Shown here: positions 54,019 to 62,781 of the stretch, in pieces
Layout of the letters: every line of letters starts with the position of its first letter
Numbering within the stretch: position 1 is the stretch's first letter
From: Enterobacter vonholyi
GTDB lineage: Bacteria; Pseudomonadota; Gammaproteobacteria; Enterobacterales; Enterobacteriaceae
Length of the DNA stretch: 64,000 bases
NCBI RefSeq assembly: GCF_008364555.1
Contig: NZ_VTUC01000006.1
Coordinates: forward strand, 186,001 to 250,000
Direction: 5' to 3'
Translations under genes and position numbers: made by a program
Notes under the pieces: generated by a model
Databases searched by the model: none
Seen by the model: the letters and a program-made list of their open reading frames with translations, nothing else
What the model was told of the DNA's origin: nothing

Positions 54019-57000
54019 ATGGACTTTTCCCGCTTTTTCATCGACAGGCCGATCTTTGCTGCCGTCCTGTCGATTCTGATTTTTATCACAGGGCTAATCG
54101 CCATCCCGCTGCTGCCGGTGAGCGAATACCCTGACGTCGTGCCGCCAAGCGTGCAGGTGCGTGCGGAGTACCCGGGCGCTAACCCGAAAGTGATTGCCGA
54201 GACCGTGGCGACGCCGCTGGAAGAGGCGATTAACGGCGTCGAGAACATGATGTACATGAAATCCGTCGCGGGCTCGGACGGCGTGCTGGTTACCACCGTC
54301 ACCTTCCGTCCGGGTACTGACCCGGATCAGGCGCAGGTTCAGGTGCAGAACCGCGTCGCGCAGGCCGAGGCGCGTCTGCCGGAGGACGTGCGGCGTCTGG
54401 GCATTACCACCCAGAAGCAGTCGCCCACGCTGACGCTGGTGGTGCATCTGTTTTCGCCAAACGGTAAGTACGATTCGCTGTATATGCGCAACTACGCCAC
54501 GCTGAAGGTGAAGGATGAGCTGGCGCGCCTGCCCGGCGTCGGCCAGATCCAGATTTTCGGCTCCGGCGAGTACGCGATGCGCGTCTGGCTGGACCCTAAT
54601 AAAGTGGCGGCGCGCGGGCTGACTGCCTCGGACGTGGTCACGGCGATGCAGGAGCAAAACGTACAGGTTTCCGCCGGTCAGCTTGGCGCCGAGCCGCTGC
54701 CGAAAGAGAGCGACTTCCTGATCTCCATTAACGCCCAGGGGCGTCTGCACACCGAAGAAGAGTTTGGCAATATTGTCCTGAAAACGACGGAGGACGGTAC
54801 GGTCGTCCGCCTGCGCGACGTGGCGCGGATTGAAATGGGGTCCGGAAGCTATGCCCTGCGTTCCCAGCTGAACAATAAAGACGCGGTCGGGATTGGTATC
54901 TTCCAGTCGCCGGGGGCGAACGCTATCGATCTGTCTAACGCGGTGCGCGCGAAAATGGACGAACTGTCGACGCGCTTCCCGGCGGACATGAAGTGGGCGG
55001 CACCTTACGATCCGACGGTCTTTGTGCGCGATTCGATCCGTGCGGTGGTGCAAACGCTGCTGGAAGCCGTGGTGCTGGTCGTGCTGGTGGTCATTCTGTT
55101 CCTGCAAACCTGGCGCGCGTCGATCATTCCGCTGATCGCGGTGCCGGTGTCGGTGGTGGGTACCTTCAGCATTCTTTACCTGCTCGGCTTCTCGCTGAAT
55201 ACCCTCAGCCTGTTCGGGCTGGTGCTCGCCATCGGTATCGTGGTGGACGACGCCATCGTGGTGGTGGAAAACGTAGAGCGAAACATAGAAGAGGGGCTTG
55301 CGCCGCTTGCGGCAGCGCACCAGGCGATGCGTGAAGTGTCCGGGCCGATTATCGCGATTGCGCTGGTGCTGTGCGCGGTATTTGTGCCGATGGCGTTTCT
55401 GTCGGGCGTTACCGGTCAGTTCTACAAGCAGTTTGCGGTGACGATCGCGATTTCGACGGTGATCTCCGCTATTAACTCGCTGACGCTCTCTCCGGCGCTG
55501 GCGGCACTGCTTTTAAAGCCGCACGGCGCGCCGAAGGATTTCCCGACCCGGCTTATCGATCGTCTGTTCGGCTGGATTTTCCGTCCGTTTAACCGCTTTT
55601 TCCTCCGCAGCTCAAACGGCTATCAGGGGCTGGTGGGTAAAACGCTGGGACGGCGCGGTGCGGTATTCGTGGTTTATCTGCTGCTGCTCTGTGCCGCAGG
55701 CGTCATGTTTAAAGCGGTGCCCGGCGGGTTTATTCCGACGCAGGACAAGCTTTACCTGATTGGCGGTGTGAAGATGCCGGAAGGCTCTTCGCTGGCGCGT
55801 ACCGACGCGGTGATCCGCAAAATGAGCGAAATCGGGATGAATACCGAAGGCGTGGACTATGCGGTCGCGTTTCCGGGGCTGAACGCGCTGCAGTTCACCA
55901 ATACGCCGAATACCGGTACGGTGTTCTTTGGCCTGAAGCCGTTCGATCAGCGTAAACATTCCGCTGCGGAAATTAATGCGGAGATTAATGCGAAAATCGC
56001 GCAAATCCAGGAAGGCTTTGGCTTCTCCATTCTGCCGCCGCCGATTTTAGGGCTGGGTCAGGGGTCGGGCTATTCTCTGTATATTCAGGATCGCGGCGGT
56101 CTGGGCTATGGCGCGCTGCAAAACGCGGTGAACACCATGTCCGGTGCGATTATGCAGACCCCGGGAATGCATTTCCCGATCTCAACCTATCAGGCTAACG
56201 TTCCGCAGCTGGACGTCCAGGTTGACCGCGATAAGGCGAAAGCGCAGGGCGTGTCGCTGACCGATCTATTCGGGACGCTGCAAACCTATCTGGGCTCGTC
56301 GTACGTCAATGACTTTAACCAGTTCGGACGTACCTGGCGCGTGATGGCGCAGGCCGACGGGCAGTTCCGCGACAGCGTGGAAGATATTGCGAATCTGCGC
56401 ACCCGCAACAGCCAGGGCGAAATGGTACCGATTGGCAGTATGGTGAAAATCACGACCACCTACGGGCCGGATCCGGTGATCCGTTACAACGGCTACCCGG
56501 CGGCGGACCTGATTGGCGATGCCGACCCGCGCGTGCTCTCATCTGCGCAGGCGATGACGCAGCTGGACGCGATGTCTAAGCAGATCCTGCCAAACGGGAT
56601 GAACATTGAATGGACGGATCTGAGCTTCCAGCAGGCCACTCAGGGCAATACGGCGCTGATCGTCTTCCCGGTGGCGGTGCTGCTGGCGTTCCTGGTGCTG
56701 GCGGCGCTGTATGAAAGCTGGACGCTGCCGCTGGCGGTGATCCTCATCGTGCCGATGACCATGCTCTCCGCACTGTTTGGCGTCTGGCTGACCGGGGGCG
56801 ATAACAACGTCTTCGTGCAGGTGGGGCTGGTGGTGCTGATGGGGCTGGCCTGTAAAAACGCCATTCTTATCGTGGAGTTTGCCCGCGAGCTTGAAATTCA
56901 GGGCAAAGGCATCATGGAGGCCGCGCTGGAGGCTTGCCGCCTGCGTTTACGCCCGATTGTGATGACCTCCATCGCCTTTATCGCCGGGACCATTCCGCTG

Positions 57001-57174
57001 ATCCTCGGTCACGGCGCTGGCGCAGAAGTGCGCGGCGTCACGGGGATCACGGTATTCTCCGGCATGCTTGGGGTGACGCTGTTTGGTCTGTTCCTGACGC
57101 CGGTGTTCTACGTGACGCTGCGTAAGTTCGTGACGCGTGGGAAAAAAGAGGAAAGGGACGTTCTGCCCGCGTAA
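54019..57174 (+). CDS. oqxB: Multidrug efflux RND permease OqxB
   Basis: A 1051-residue RND proton/drug antiporter, the pump of OqxAB. It has twelve helices and two porter domains; the TM4 proton-relay pair lies in LAIGIVVDDAIVVVENVERN. The N-terminus MDFSRFFIDRPIFAAVLSIL and C-terminal FLTPVFYVTLRKFVTRG are typical. Complete and intact, so the strain should have intrinsic OqxAB capacity. Regulated by RarA (activator) and OqxR (repressor). A bidirectional terminator separates it from oqxR. Confidence 0.96.
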   Translation: MDFSRFFIDRPIFAAVLSILIFITGLIAIPLLPVSEYPDVVPPSVQVRAEYPGANPKVIAETVATPLEEAINGVENMMYMKSVAGSDGVLVTTVTFRPGTDPDQAQVQVQNRVAQAEARLPEDVRRLGITTQKQSPTLTLVVHLFSPNGKYDSLYMRNYATLKVKDELARLPGVGQIQIFGSGEYAMRVWLDPNKVAARGLTASDVVTAMQEQNVQVSAGQLGAEPLPKESDFLISINAQGRLHTEEEFGNIVLKTTEDGTVVRLRDVARIEMGSGSYALRSQLNNKDAVGIGIFQSPGANAIDLSNAVRAKMDELSTRFPADMKWAAPYDPTVFVRDSIRAVVQTLLEAVVLVVLVVILFLQTWRASIIPLIAVPVSVVGTFSILYLLGFSLNTLSLFGLVLAIGIVVDDAIVVVENVERNIEEGLAPLAAAHQAMREVSGPIIAIALVLCAVFVPMAFLSGVTGQFYKQFAVTIAISTVISAINSLTLSPALAALLLKPHGAPKDFPTRLIDRLFGWIFRPFNRFFLRSSNGYQGLVGKTLGRRGAVFVVYLLLLCAAGVMFKAVPGGFIPTQDKLYLIGGVKMPEGSSLARTDAVIRKMSEIGMNTEGVDYAVAFPGLNALQFTNTPNTGTVFFGLKPFDQRKHSAAEINAEINAKIAQIQEGFGFSILPPPILGLGQGSGYSLYIQDRGGLGYGALQNAVNTMSGAIMQTPGMHFPISTYQANVPQLDVQVDRDKAKAQGVSLTDLFGTLQTYLGSSYVNDFNQFGRTWRVMAQADGQFRDSVEDIANLRTRNSQGEMVPIGSMVKITTTYGPDPVIRYNGYPAADLIGDADPRVLSSAQAMTQLDAMSKQILPNGMNIEWTDLSFQQATQGNTALIVFPVAVLLAFLVLAALYESWTLPLAVILIVPMTMLSALFGVWLTGGDNNVFVQVGLVVLMGLACKNAILIVEFARELEIQGKGIMEAALEACRLRLRPIVMTSIAFIAGTIPLILGHGAGAEVRGVTGITVFSGMLGVTLFGLFLTPVFYVTLRKFVTRGKKEERDVLPA

Positions 57175-57190
57175 GGACGTTGCCGATAAT

Positions 57191-57225
57191 AAAAAACCGC
57201 CTTCATAGTGAAGGCGGTTTTTTTT
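57191..57225. terminator. Bidirectional terminator between oqxB and oqxR
   Basis: ACCGCCTTC (57196-57204) pairs exactly with GAAGGCGGT (57210-57218), flanked by six A on the left and eight T on the right. It serves both convergent genes. Confidence 0.92.
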
Positions 57226-57241
57226 CGCATCAGGTAAAACG

Positions 57242-57721
57242 TTATGACGTTTTTTGATACTGGGCAATAAGGTCGGGGAGTGGATCCCATCCGCTGCTGT
57301 CGGCGTTTTTCACCGCTTCCAGGGCGCTTGCCACGGTATGGCGGGCCAGTACTGCTAACGAAGCCTCTTCGGCTTCTTCAGAAATTGATTTGAAGTACCA
57401 GCAGGCGTTGGCGCTGACCACGCAGCGGGCCGGCACGTCAGGGCGGGAGGCCCACAGCTTTTTATCTTCGATGACCGAAAGGTAGATGTCGCGCAGGGTG
57501 ATCTCTTCCGGCGGGCGACCAAGATGAATGGAGCCGTTACGGCCAAGCGTTGAGACGATAATGCCGTCTCGCGTCAGCGGAACCATCAATTTGCGGATGA
57601 AGCTCGGGTTCGCTTCCAGACCGTAGGCCAGAATCGCACTCGTCGAACGTTCACCCAATTGCTCCGCCATCGCTACGCTGAGAACCATCTGCAAAGCTGT
57701 CGGGAAGCGGTAATCTAACAT
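57242..57721 (-). CDS. oqxR: Rrf2-family repressor OqxR
   Basis: A 159-residue Rrf2-type regulator. The N-terminal winged helix (LDYRFPTALQMVLSVAMAEQ ... SAILAYGLEANPSFIRKLMVPLTRDGIIVSTLGRNGSIHLGRPPEEITLRDIYLSV) is complete; it lacks the three-cysteine iron-sulfur cluster motif of IscR (Cys residues are scattered). It represses oqxAB and rarA in Klebsiella, where its loss raises quinolone and chloramphenicol resistance. The gene here has no visible lesion. The ATG at 57721 is chosen by length; 34 in-frame codons above it are not supported. Confidence 0.92.
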   Translation of the reverse strand: MLDYRFPTALQMVLSVAMAEQLGERSTSAILAYGLEANPSFIRKLMVPLTRDGIIVSTLGRNGSIHLGRPPEEITLRDIYLSVIEDKKLWASRPDVPARCVVSANACWYFKSISEEAEEASLAVLARHTVASALEAVKNADSSGWDPLPDLIAQYQKTS

Positions 57722-57858
57722 TTCTCTGTCCTGGGTTGCGGTGAATCTTGTTCTTTTTGGCACCGCAGAGGTGAATAAGCAATAAACAACAATATAACAA
57801 ACACGGTAATTTTTTTGAAGCAATCTGCGGCATTTGCGATCAAACCCCCTGTTCTGCT

Positions 57859-59250
57859 TTAGCTAAACGTGCGGTTCGGGAAGTCCACCGTCACCAGAAG
57901 GCCACCTTCTGCAGAAGTTGTCAGGTTTACGCTGCTGTTGTGTTGCTGCGCCACCGCTTTAACGATGGCAAGCCCCAGCCCGCTGCCGCTCTGCACCTGA
58001 TTGGGATCGCGGAAAAAGCGGTCGAACACGCGCTCCTGCAGCTCGACCGGAATACCCGGGCCCGCATCGGAGACGCGCAGCTGGACGACGCGATCGCCCG
58101 CCCGCAAGTCGACCTGAATCCGCCCGCCCTCGGGGCTGTACTTCACCGCATTCTCAATGAGATTATCAATCAGCGACACCAGGCGTTCCCTGGCGCCGGG
58201 GATCCAGACTTCATCCTCGGCAAAGAATTCCAGCTCGATCCTGCGCGCAGACGCTAAGGGTTCCAGCTCGGCCATGCGCTCCTGGACGAGCGTCGTCAGC
58301 GGCACGGGCTCCATGACCGTATCAATACTCGCTTCACTGTGCATCATCAGCAGAAGCTGATTGACGAGACGCGCGGCGCGGCTGTTGCTGCGGATCACGC
58401 CGGCAAGCAGCTCCTGCTGGCTTTCGCTGATGACCCAGGACTGCAGCGCCTCCACGTTGATGCGCATCGCCGCGAGGGGCGTACGCAGCTCGTGCGCGGC
58501 ATCCGCGATGAAAACCCGCTCCCTTTCCGCGCTTTCACGCACCCGGGCAAGGAAGTCATTGATCGCGTCCACCATCTGGCGAAGCTCTCTGTGCTTCGGT
58601 ACGGCTTTTAAAGGAGAGAGATCGTCCGGCGTGCGTAACGTAATTTCATTGACCACCTTATTCCACGGACGCATCGCAATGCGGATGGAGAGCCATGCGG
58701 GAAACAGCAGAAAAGGGAAACAAACCAGAAGCGGCAGAATGTAGTATCCGCGCGAGTTCAGGTAGATAAAGAAGTTCCAGCCGCTGGCAGGGGTGAAAAG
58801 GGTTACCTCCACGTCGGAGTGGGGCGATTTCAGGGTTCGGCTGGTCCAGATGCGACCTTCACTTTGAACGTGCTCCATTTCGCCTTGTCGGGTATTTGTT
58901 ATCCCCGCGGGTGCTCCGTCGGATGAAAAAATAACGTTATTATTTTTGCGAACGATGAGGTTAATCGACAGCAGGGGATCTTCCCCTCCGCCGTAACCTT
59001 CACGCAGCGCCTTGCTGAAGGCCTCCAGCACGGCGGTACGGTCCTGCGGGCGCCCGTCCATACGCTCAGCCAGGGTAAAAACGGTTTCGTACGTTTTGCT
59101 GCCCGTGATGATAGGAGGGCTACGCAGGTCCTCCCACAGAATGAAGGTTAAAAAAAGACACCACAGCAGGGTAAGCAGCAGCATCTGGGCGATGATAATT
59201 CGCCGTACCAGCGTCGGCCGCCTCAGGTGATACCAGACGTTTTGCATCAC
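57859..59250 (-). CDS. QseC/PmrB-type sensor histidine kinase
   Basis: A 463-residue membrane kinase with two helices (about 18-39 and 169-190) around a periplasmic sensor of roughly 130 residues, HAMP, phospho-acceptor His253 in DAAHELRTPLAAMRINVE, N box ENAVKYSPEGG, and ATP-lid boxes (VSDAGPGIP, GSGLGLAIV). The ATG overlaps the stop of the regulator gene by four bases. With its partner and the divergent MipA/OmpV gene it forms a compact signalling unit; the stimulus is unknown. Confidence 0.93.
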   Translation of the reverse strand: MMQNVWYHLRRPTLVRRIIIAQMLLLTLLWCLFLTFILWEDLRSPPIITGSKTYETVFTLAERMDGRPQDRTAVLEAFSKALREGYGGGEDPLLSINLIVRKNNNVIFSSDGAPAGITNTRQGEMEHVQSEGRIWTSRTLKSPHSDVEVTLFTPASGWNFFIYLNSRGYYILPLLVCFPFLLFPAWLSIRIAMRPWNKVVNEITLRTPDDLSPLKAVPKHRELRQMVDAINDFLARVRESAERERVFIADAAHELRTPLAAMRINVEALQSWVISESQQELLAGVIRSNSRAARLVNQLLLMMHSEASIDTVMEPVPLTTLVQERMAELEPLASARRIELEFFAEDEVWIPGARERLVSLIDNLIENAVKYSPEGGRIQVDLRAGDRVVQLRVSDAGPGIPVELQERVFDRFFRDPNQVQSGSGLGLAIVKAVAQQHNSSVNLTTSAEGGLLVTVDFPNRTFS

Positions 59251-59924
59251 CCGGTCACCTTCTGTATTGAGACGGTATCAATAACGTACCCGACGCCCCG
59301 GACCGTTCGCACATAGCCGTCGCCGATTTTTCGCCGCAAATTGCCCATATGCACGTCGAGCGCATTGCTGAGATTCTCTTTGTTGCCGAATATCCTTTCT
59401 TCCAGAAACCGCCGGGTCAGCACGCGGTCCGCGCGCAGCATCAACGTCTCCAGCAGCGCGTATTCACTGGCCGTTAAATCGATATGGCGCGCGCTCACCG
59501 TCACGCGACGCGTCGGTATATGAAGAGAGAGCCCGCGAATTTCTATCGCCTCATTCTCAAAACCGTAGCTGCGCCGTGCAAGAGCCCTCACTCGCGCCAG
59601 CAGCTCGGCGAGAATAAAAGGTTTGACGAGATAGTCGTCCGCGCCGGCATCCAACCCCCGCAGGCGATCCTGCAATGTCCCTCGCGCCGTCAGGATGATG
59701 ACCGGGATCCCCTTGAGCTGCTGACGCAAACGCGTCATCAGGCTCATGCCATCTCCGTCGGGCAGCCCGAGGTCGAGCAAAATAAGTTCCGGCACGCAGA
59801 CGTCAAGCTGATGCAGCGCATCCTCTTTACGGCGAACCCATATGACGTCAAACCCTTGATCTGAGAGAGCGATACGTACGCCATTGCCGAGATCCAGGTC
59901 GTCTTCGATTAGTAGAATTTTCAC
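59247..59924 (-). CDS. OmpR-family response regulator (QseB/PmrA-like)
   Basis: A 225-residue response regulator. Receiver: EDD (7-9), phospho-acceptor Asp51 (LILLDLGLPDGDG), TARG, VKPF. Output: OmpR winged helix (LTASEYALLETLMLRADRVLTRRFLEERIF, DVHMGNLRRKIGDGYVRTVRGVGYVID). It begins the regulator-kinase pair and is divergent from the mipA-like gene at 60128 across a 203-base region with a repeated ACGGTATCA motif. Confidence 0.93.
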   Translation of the reverse strand: MKILLIEDDLDLGNGVRIALSDQGFDVIWVRRKEDALHQLDVCVPELILLDLGLPDGDGMSLMTRLRQQLKGIPVIILTARGTLQDRLRGLDAGADDYLVKPFILAELLARVRALARRSYGFENEAIEIRGLSLHIPTRRVTVSARHIDLTASEYALLETLMLRADRVLTRRFLEERIFGNKENLSNALDVHMGNLRRKIGDGYVRTVRGVGYVIDTVSIQKVTG

Positions 59925-59931
59925 ACTGGTA

Positions 59932-59979
59932 ACGGTATCAACCGTGAATGAAGAACATCTTAAGAAAAAAACGGTATCA
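59932..59979. promoter_or_regulatory. Direct repeat ACGGTATCA in the regulator-mipA promoter region
   Basis: ACGGTATCA occurs at 59932-59940 and 59971-59979, 39 bases apart, with CTTAAGAAAA between them. Spacing near four helical turns and position suggest sites for the adjacent OmpR-type regulator, which often binds direct repeats, but this is inference. Confidence 0.4.
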
Positions 59980-60127
59980 GGAAATCAGCCTGGTTTACAG
60001 CACCTGCTTGCGCTTCAGCGTTTCTTCATTTTCGGCTCATAAGAACCTTAGGGTGAGTATTCAAAATGGGCGTTCTGGCGGTTAACCGCATGCATCGTCA
60101 TCATTTGAATCCATAAGGACTTCCTTA

Positions 60128-60964
60128 ATGAGAAACATCGAACTGCGTCATACGTTCCCTCATTTACTTTCGGGCCGCTGCCTGAAAACCATCGTGCCGG
60201 GCGTTGTTCTGGCGTTACTGGCTACGCCTGTACTGGCGGAAGAACAGCGGCAGGGTAACGTCTTAACCCTGGGGGGCGGCGTGGACGTAGGACCACGCTA
60301 TTCGGGTTCAGATAAAACCCGCGTCTCAGCGGCTCAGGTAGTGGATTATTCCATGGAAAATGGCTTCTTTATCGGCACCACGCGAGGGATCGGTTACGGT
60401 AACAACATCGGCAACCTGGATTACAGCGCAGCGCTGAGCTATAGAACGGGCCGTAAAGATAAAGACGTGAGCAGCGATTCGATCGGCTCCGGCAGCGACG
60501 AGCTGCGAGGAATGGGGGAGATTAAAGGCTCGGCTATCGTAGTGCCCGGGCTTGAGTACAAGGTGACCGACTGGCTTCACCTGCAGCTGCAGGCTGAGGT
60601 ACCGGTTTCTGAAAGAGACAACGGTGAAGCGGTACATTTTGGTATTTCCAGCCCGTTCTACACCTCACCAAAAAATGAGGTGGCGCTGGCGCTGACCGGC
60701 AGTTGGGGATCGGACAAGTATATGCAGACGTACTACGGGGTAAACGCCGCCCAATCGGCCGCATCGGGTTTTGCCCGACATGACGCCGGGGCCGGGATTT
60801 ATGCCTGGTCGATGAACCTTGACTGGACCCACAAACTCACCTCGCGCTGGAGCGTACTTGCCTCAGCGGGTGTGACGCAGCTGACGGGAGATGCAGCGGA
60901 CAGCCCGATCGTGCAACGCAAAACGTCACCCACGGGGAGTTTGAAGGTGACGTATAGTTTTTAG
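60128..60964 (+). CDS. MipA/OmpV family outer-membrane protein (copy 2)
   Basis: A 278-residue outer-membrane beta-barrel protein. A long signal peptide with a hydrophobic core (TIVPGVVLALLATPVLA, cleaved near residue 38) precedes LTLGGGVDVGPRYSGSDKTRVS, matching the first strand of copy 1 (LTVGLGGQYAPRYSGSDKQV). The C-terminus GSLKVTYSF ends in Phe. AAGGA precedes the ATG. It is divergent from a two-component system exactly as copy 1 is at 17.5 kb. Roles suggested for the family include murein-synthesis scaffolding and antibiotic binding; the role here is unknown. Confidence 0.88.
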   Translation: MRNIELRHTFPHLLSGRCLKTIVPGVVLALLATPVLAEEQRQGNVLTLGGGVDVGPRYSGSDKTRVSAAQVVDYSMENGFFIGTTRGIGYGNNIGNLDYSAALSYRTGRKDKDVSSDSIGSGSDELRGMGEIKGSAIVVPGLEYKVTDWLHLQLQAEVPVSERDNGEAVHFGISSPFYTSPKNEVALALTGSWGSDKYMQTYYGVNAAQSAASGFARHDAGAGIYAWSMNLDWTHKLTSRWSVLASAGVTQLTGDAADSPIVQRKTSPTGSLKVTYSF

Positions 60965-61071
60965 CTTGTGGTTTTGAGCGTGCACCAGCGGTAATTTAAG
61001 CCCCTCCGGTTGAGACGGTGGGGCGGTTCCCCTTACGGGCAGTTACAGCACTGCACACATGGTTGACGGAT

Positions 61072-61620
61072 TTATCTAAAGCTCCATTGGGCCGTGATGA
61101 CAAAAACGGAGGGGATGATAATACCCACATCCATACCAAAATAAGACGTAAAATTATACTGAAATCCATGATATATGTAGGGAGAAAAACCTATCCCTGT
61201 TACTTTTTTAAAATCATGGTATGAACCATGGTCGCCACAATCATCGAAAGTATCAAAGAAAAATTCGCCTACATATCCATAGATTCCCTTAAAAACCCAA
61301 CCGTTATTCCATCCAGCCCAGTCTCTTCTTACACCGGCGGCCAGACATCTGTCATTAAAGCTGTTTTTCATTGTGCCTAGCACAACACTATATTTCGACG
61401 TATCCGAGAATTTCCGCTCCACGGATATAAACTTGTTTTCAAAGTTCTCCGTGTATTGTCCGTGATTATTTGTCAGATGATAAACGTATGAGCCAGTGTT
61501 AATTGAATACAGATTTATTTCATCTGCAGAGCAATTCAATGTCGCCAGATAAAAACTTCCGCACCAAAGCCATGCGGGGTATCTTTTCAGGACTATCTGC
61601 TTATGTGGAATATTATCCAT
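61072..61620 (-). CDS. Putative small outer-membrane protein of unknown function
   Basis: A 182-residue protein I cannot assign to a family. A basic start and hydrophobic stretch (LKRYPAWLWCGSFYLATLNC, then SA) look like a signal peptide. The mature part is rich in Tyr, Phe, Gly and Asn and alternates like beta-strands (YSVVLGTMKNSFNDRC; GWVFKGIYGYVGEFFFDTFD; GIIIPSVFVITAQWSFR), ending in an aromatic strand plus Arg. Size recalls PagP/PagL-type eight-stranded barrels, but their catalytic signatures are not evident. Two conserved-looking Cys (DRC, DDCGDHG) may form a disulfide. It is AT-rich relative to the window, which suggests acquisition. Confidence 0.6.
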   Translation of the reverse strand: MDNIPHKQIVLKRYPAWLWCGSFYLATLNCSADEINLYSINTGSYVYHLTNNHGQYTENFENKFISVERKFSDTSKYSVVLGTMKNSFNDRCLAAGVRRDWAGWNNGWVFKGIYGYVGEFFFDTFDDCGDHGSYHDFKKVTGIGFSPYIYHGFQYNFTSYFGMDVGIIIPSVFVITAQWSFR

Positions 61621-61877
61621 ATTCGCTCGCTTTGGCTAACGTACTGAAATTTTAAAGGGTGATTTTCGATCTGCAGTTGCAAAAATTTTAGCATATATAC
61701 GGAAACTTGAGATACTCACGTAATGGGGCGGGGGCTGAGATCGCCTTACAGAACATGTTCAGCAAACCATTTCGCCCACACGCTTACAATGCTCAAAATC
61801 CGCTTTTTTATGGCCCCTTAATTCATAGCCCCAGGTATAATGTCTGCTTAGATAAACGGCAAAGAGGAGGTGATAAG

Positions 61878-62303
61878 ATGCTGACATATATCACCATAGG
61901 TACAAATGACCTTCAGCGCTCCGTGGCGTTTTATGACGCTGTTTTTAACGTGCTTGGCTATTCACGTTTGCCTGCCTGGACAGAGAACTGGGCAATGTGG
62001 GGAGATGAAAATCATCCGGATGAGGGATTCAGCTTCTGTATTTGCCCTCCTTTTGACGGGCATCCCGCAACGGCGGGAAACGGGACAATGTTCGCATTCC
62101 GTGCAGATAACGCGGACCTTGTCAGACGTTTCCATGCAGCAGGACTTCTTGCAGGAGGGAAAAATGAAGGCGCGCCAGGGACACGAACCGCGTACGGCCC
62201 CGATTTTTATGTTGCCTATCTTCGCGATCCTGACGGGAATAAGCTGGCATGTGTTTTTCAGCACTATTCGCAGGAAGCAGATGAAAATTCAAAGGAACAA
62301 TAG
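61878..62303 (+). CDS. VOC/glyoxalase family protein
   Basis: A 141-residue vicinal-oxygen-chelate protein. It starts MLTYITIGTNDLQRSVAFYD, continues with the cysteine-containing FSFCICPPFDG, and ends with the typical AYLRDPDGNKLACVFQHY. Such single-domain members are usually annotated as lactoylglutathione-lyase-like; the reaction is not established. GAGGAGGTGA supports the ATG at 61878; the long open frame above it is rejected. Confidence 0.85.
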   Translation: MLTYITIGTNDLQRSVAFYDAVFNVLGYSRLPAWTENWAMWGDENHPDEGFSFCICPPFDGHPATAGNGTMFAFRADNADLVRRFHAAGLLAGGKNEGAPGTRTAYGPDFYVAYLRDPDGNKLACVFQHYSQEADENSKEQ

Positions 62304-62781
62304 TTACTCCATGGATGAAATTTTAGGATGTTTAGCGGTGACGAAATCAGCCGTGCAATAAAGCTATATCAATAAAGGTGTCTACCGCAAATTGTGAAAA
62401 TAACGCTGTTGTTCCATAGTTGCTGAAGCAGTTTTGAGCGAGGAGTGGACGCTGGCCTTTTATACTCGCCGATCTGTCTGACGTATGTATCATAGATTCA
62501 TAGGCTCATGACTATAGTTTTCTCGACTCTATGACATCGCTATTCCAGACGATATGAGAGAAGGTGAGATTGCCAGCGTGCAGCACTGCAGCGTCCGGCC
62601 AGGCCAACCCCGGCTAAGGGGTAGTTTATGAACTATGTTTAATATCCGTCAGAATAGTACGATGGCTGTAGTTTATCAGGAACTGAGAGTCGGCGGCCTC
62701 AGTCCGGAGCATTTGAAAGCCAGAACCTCACTGAGAAGTGTGCCAGCATGACGTGGCAAATATCCCTGTCCGGAGAAGAAT
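62304..62781. other. 478-base region without a recognised gene
   Basis: Moderately AT-rich sequence between the VOC gene and the SulP gene. Only short frames with no ribosome site are present, and I see no tRNA, IS end or clear repeat. It may be a remnant of a lost gene plus the SulP promoter. Confidence 0.5.

Noticed and set aside
54094..55320. Minus-strand 408-codon open frame inside oqxB
   Set aside because: Mirror of the oqxB coding sequence with a His/Arg/Gln-rich composition typical of antisense frames.
62281..62361. Short plus-strand frame after the VOC gene (MKIQRNNSYSMDEILG)
   Set aside because: It overlaps the VOC stop codon region, is very short and has no ribosome site or recognisable homologue.
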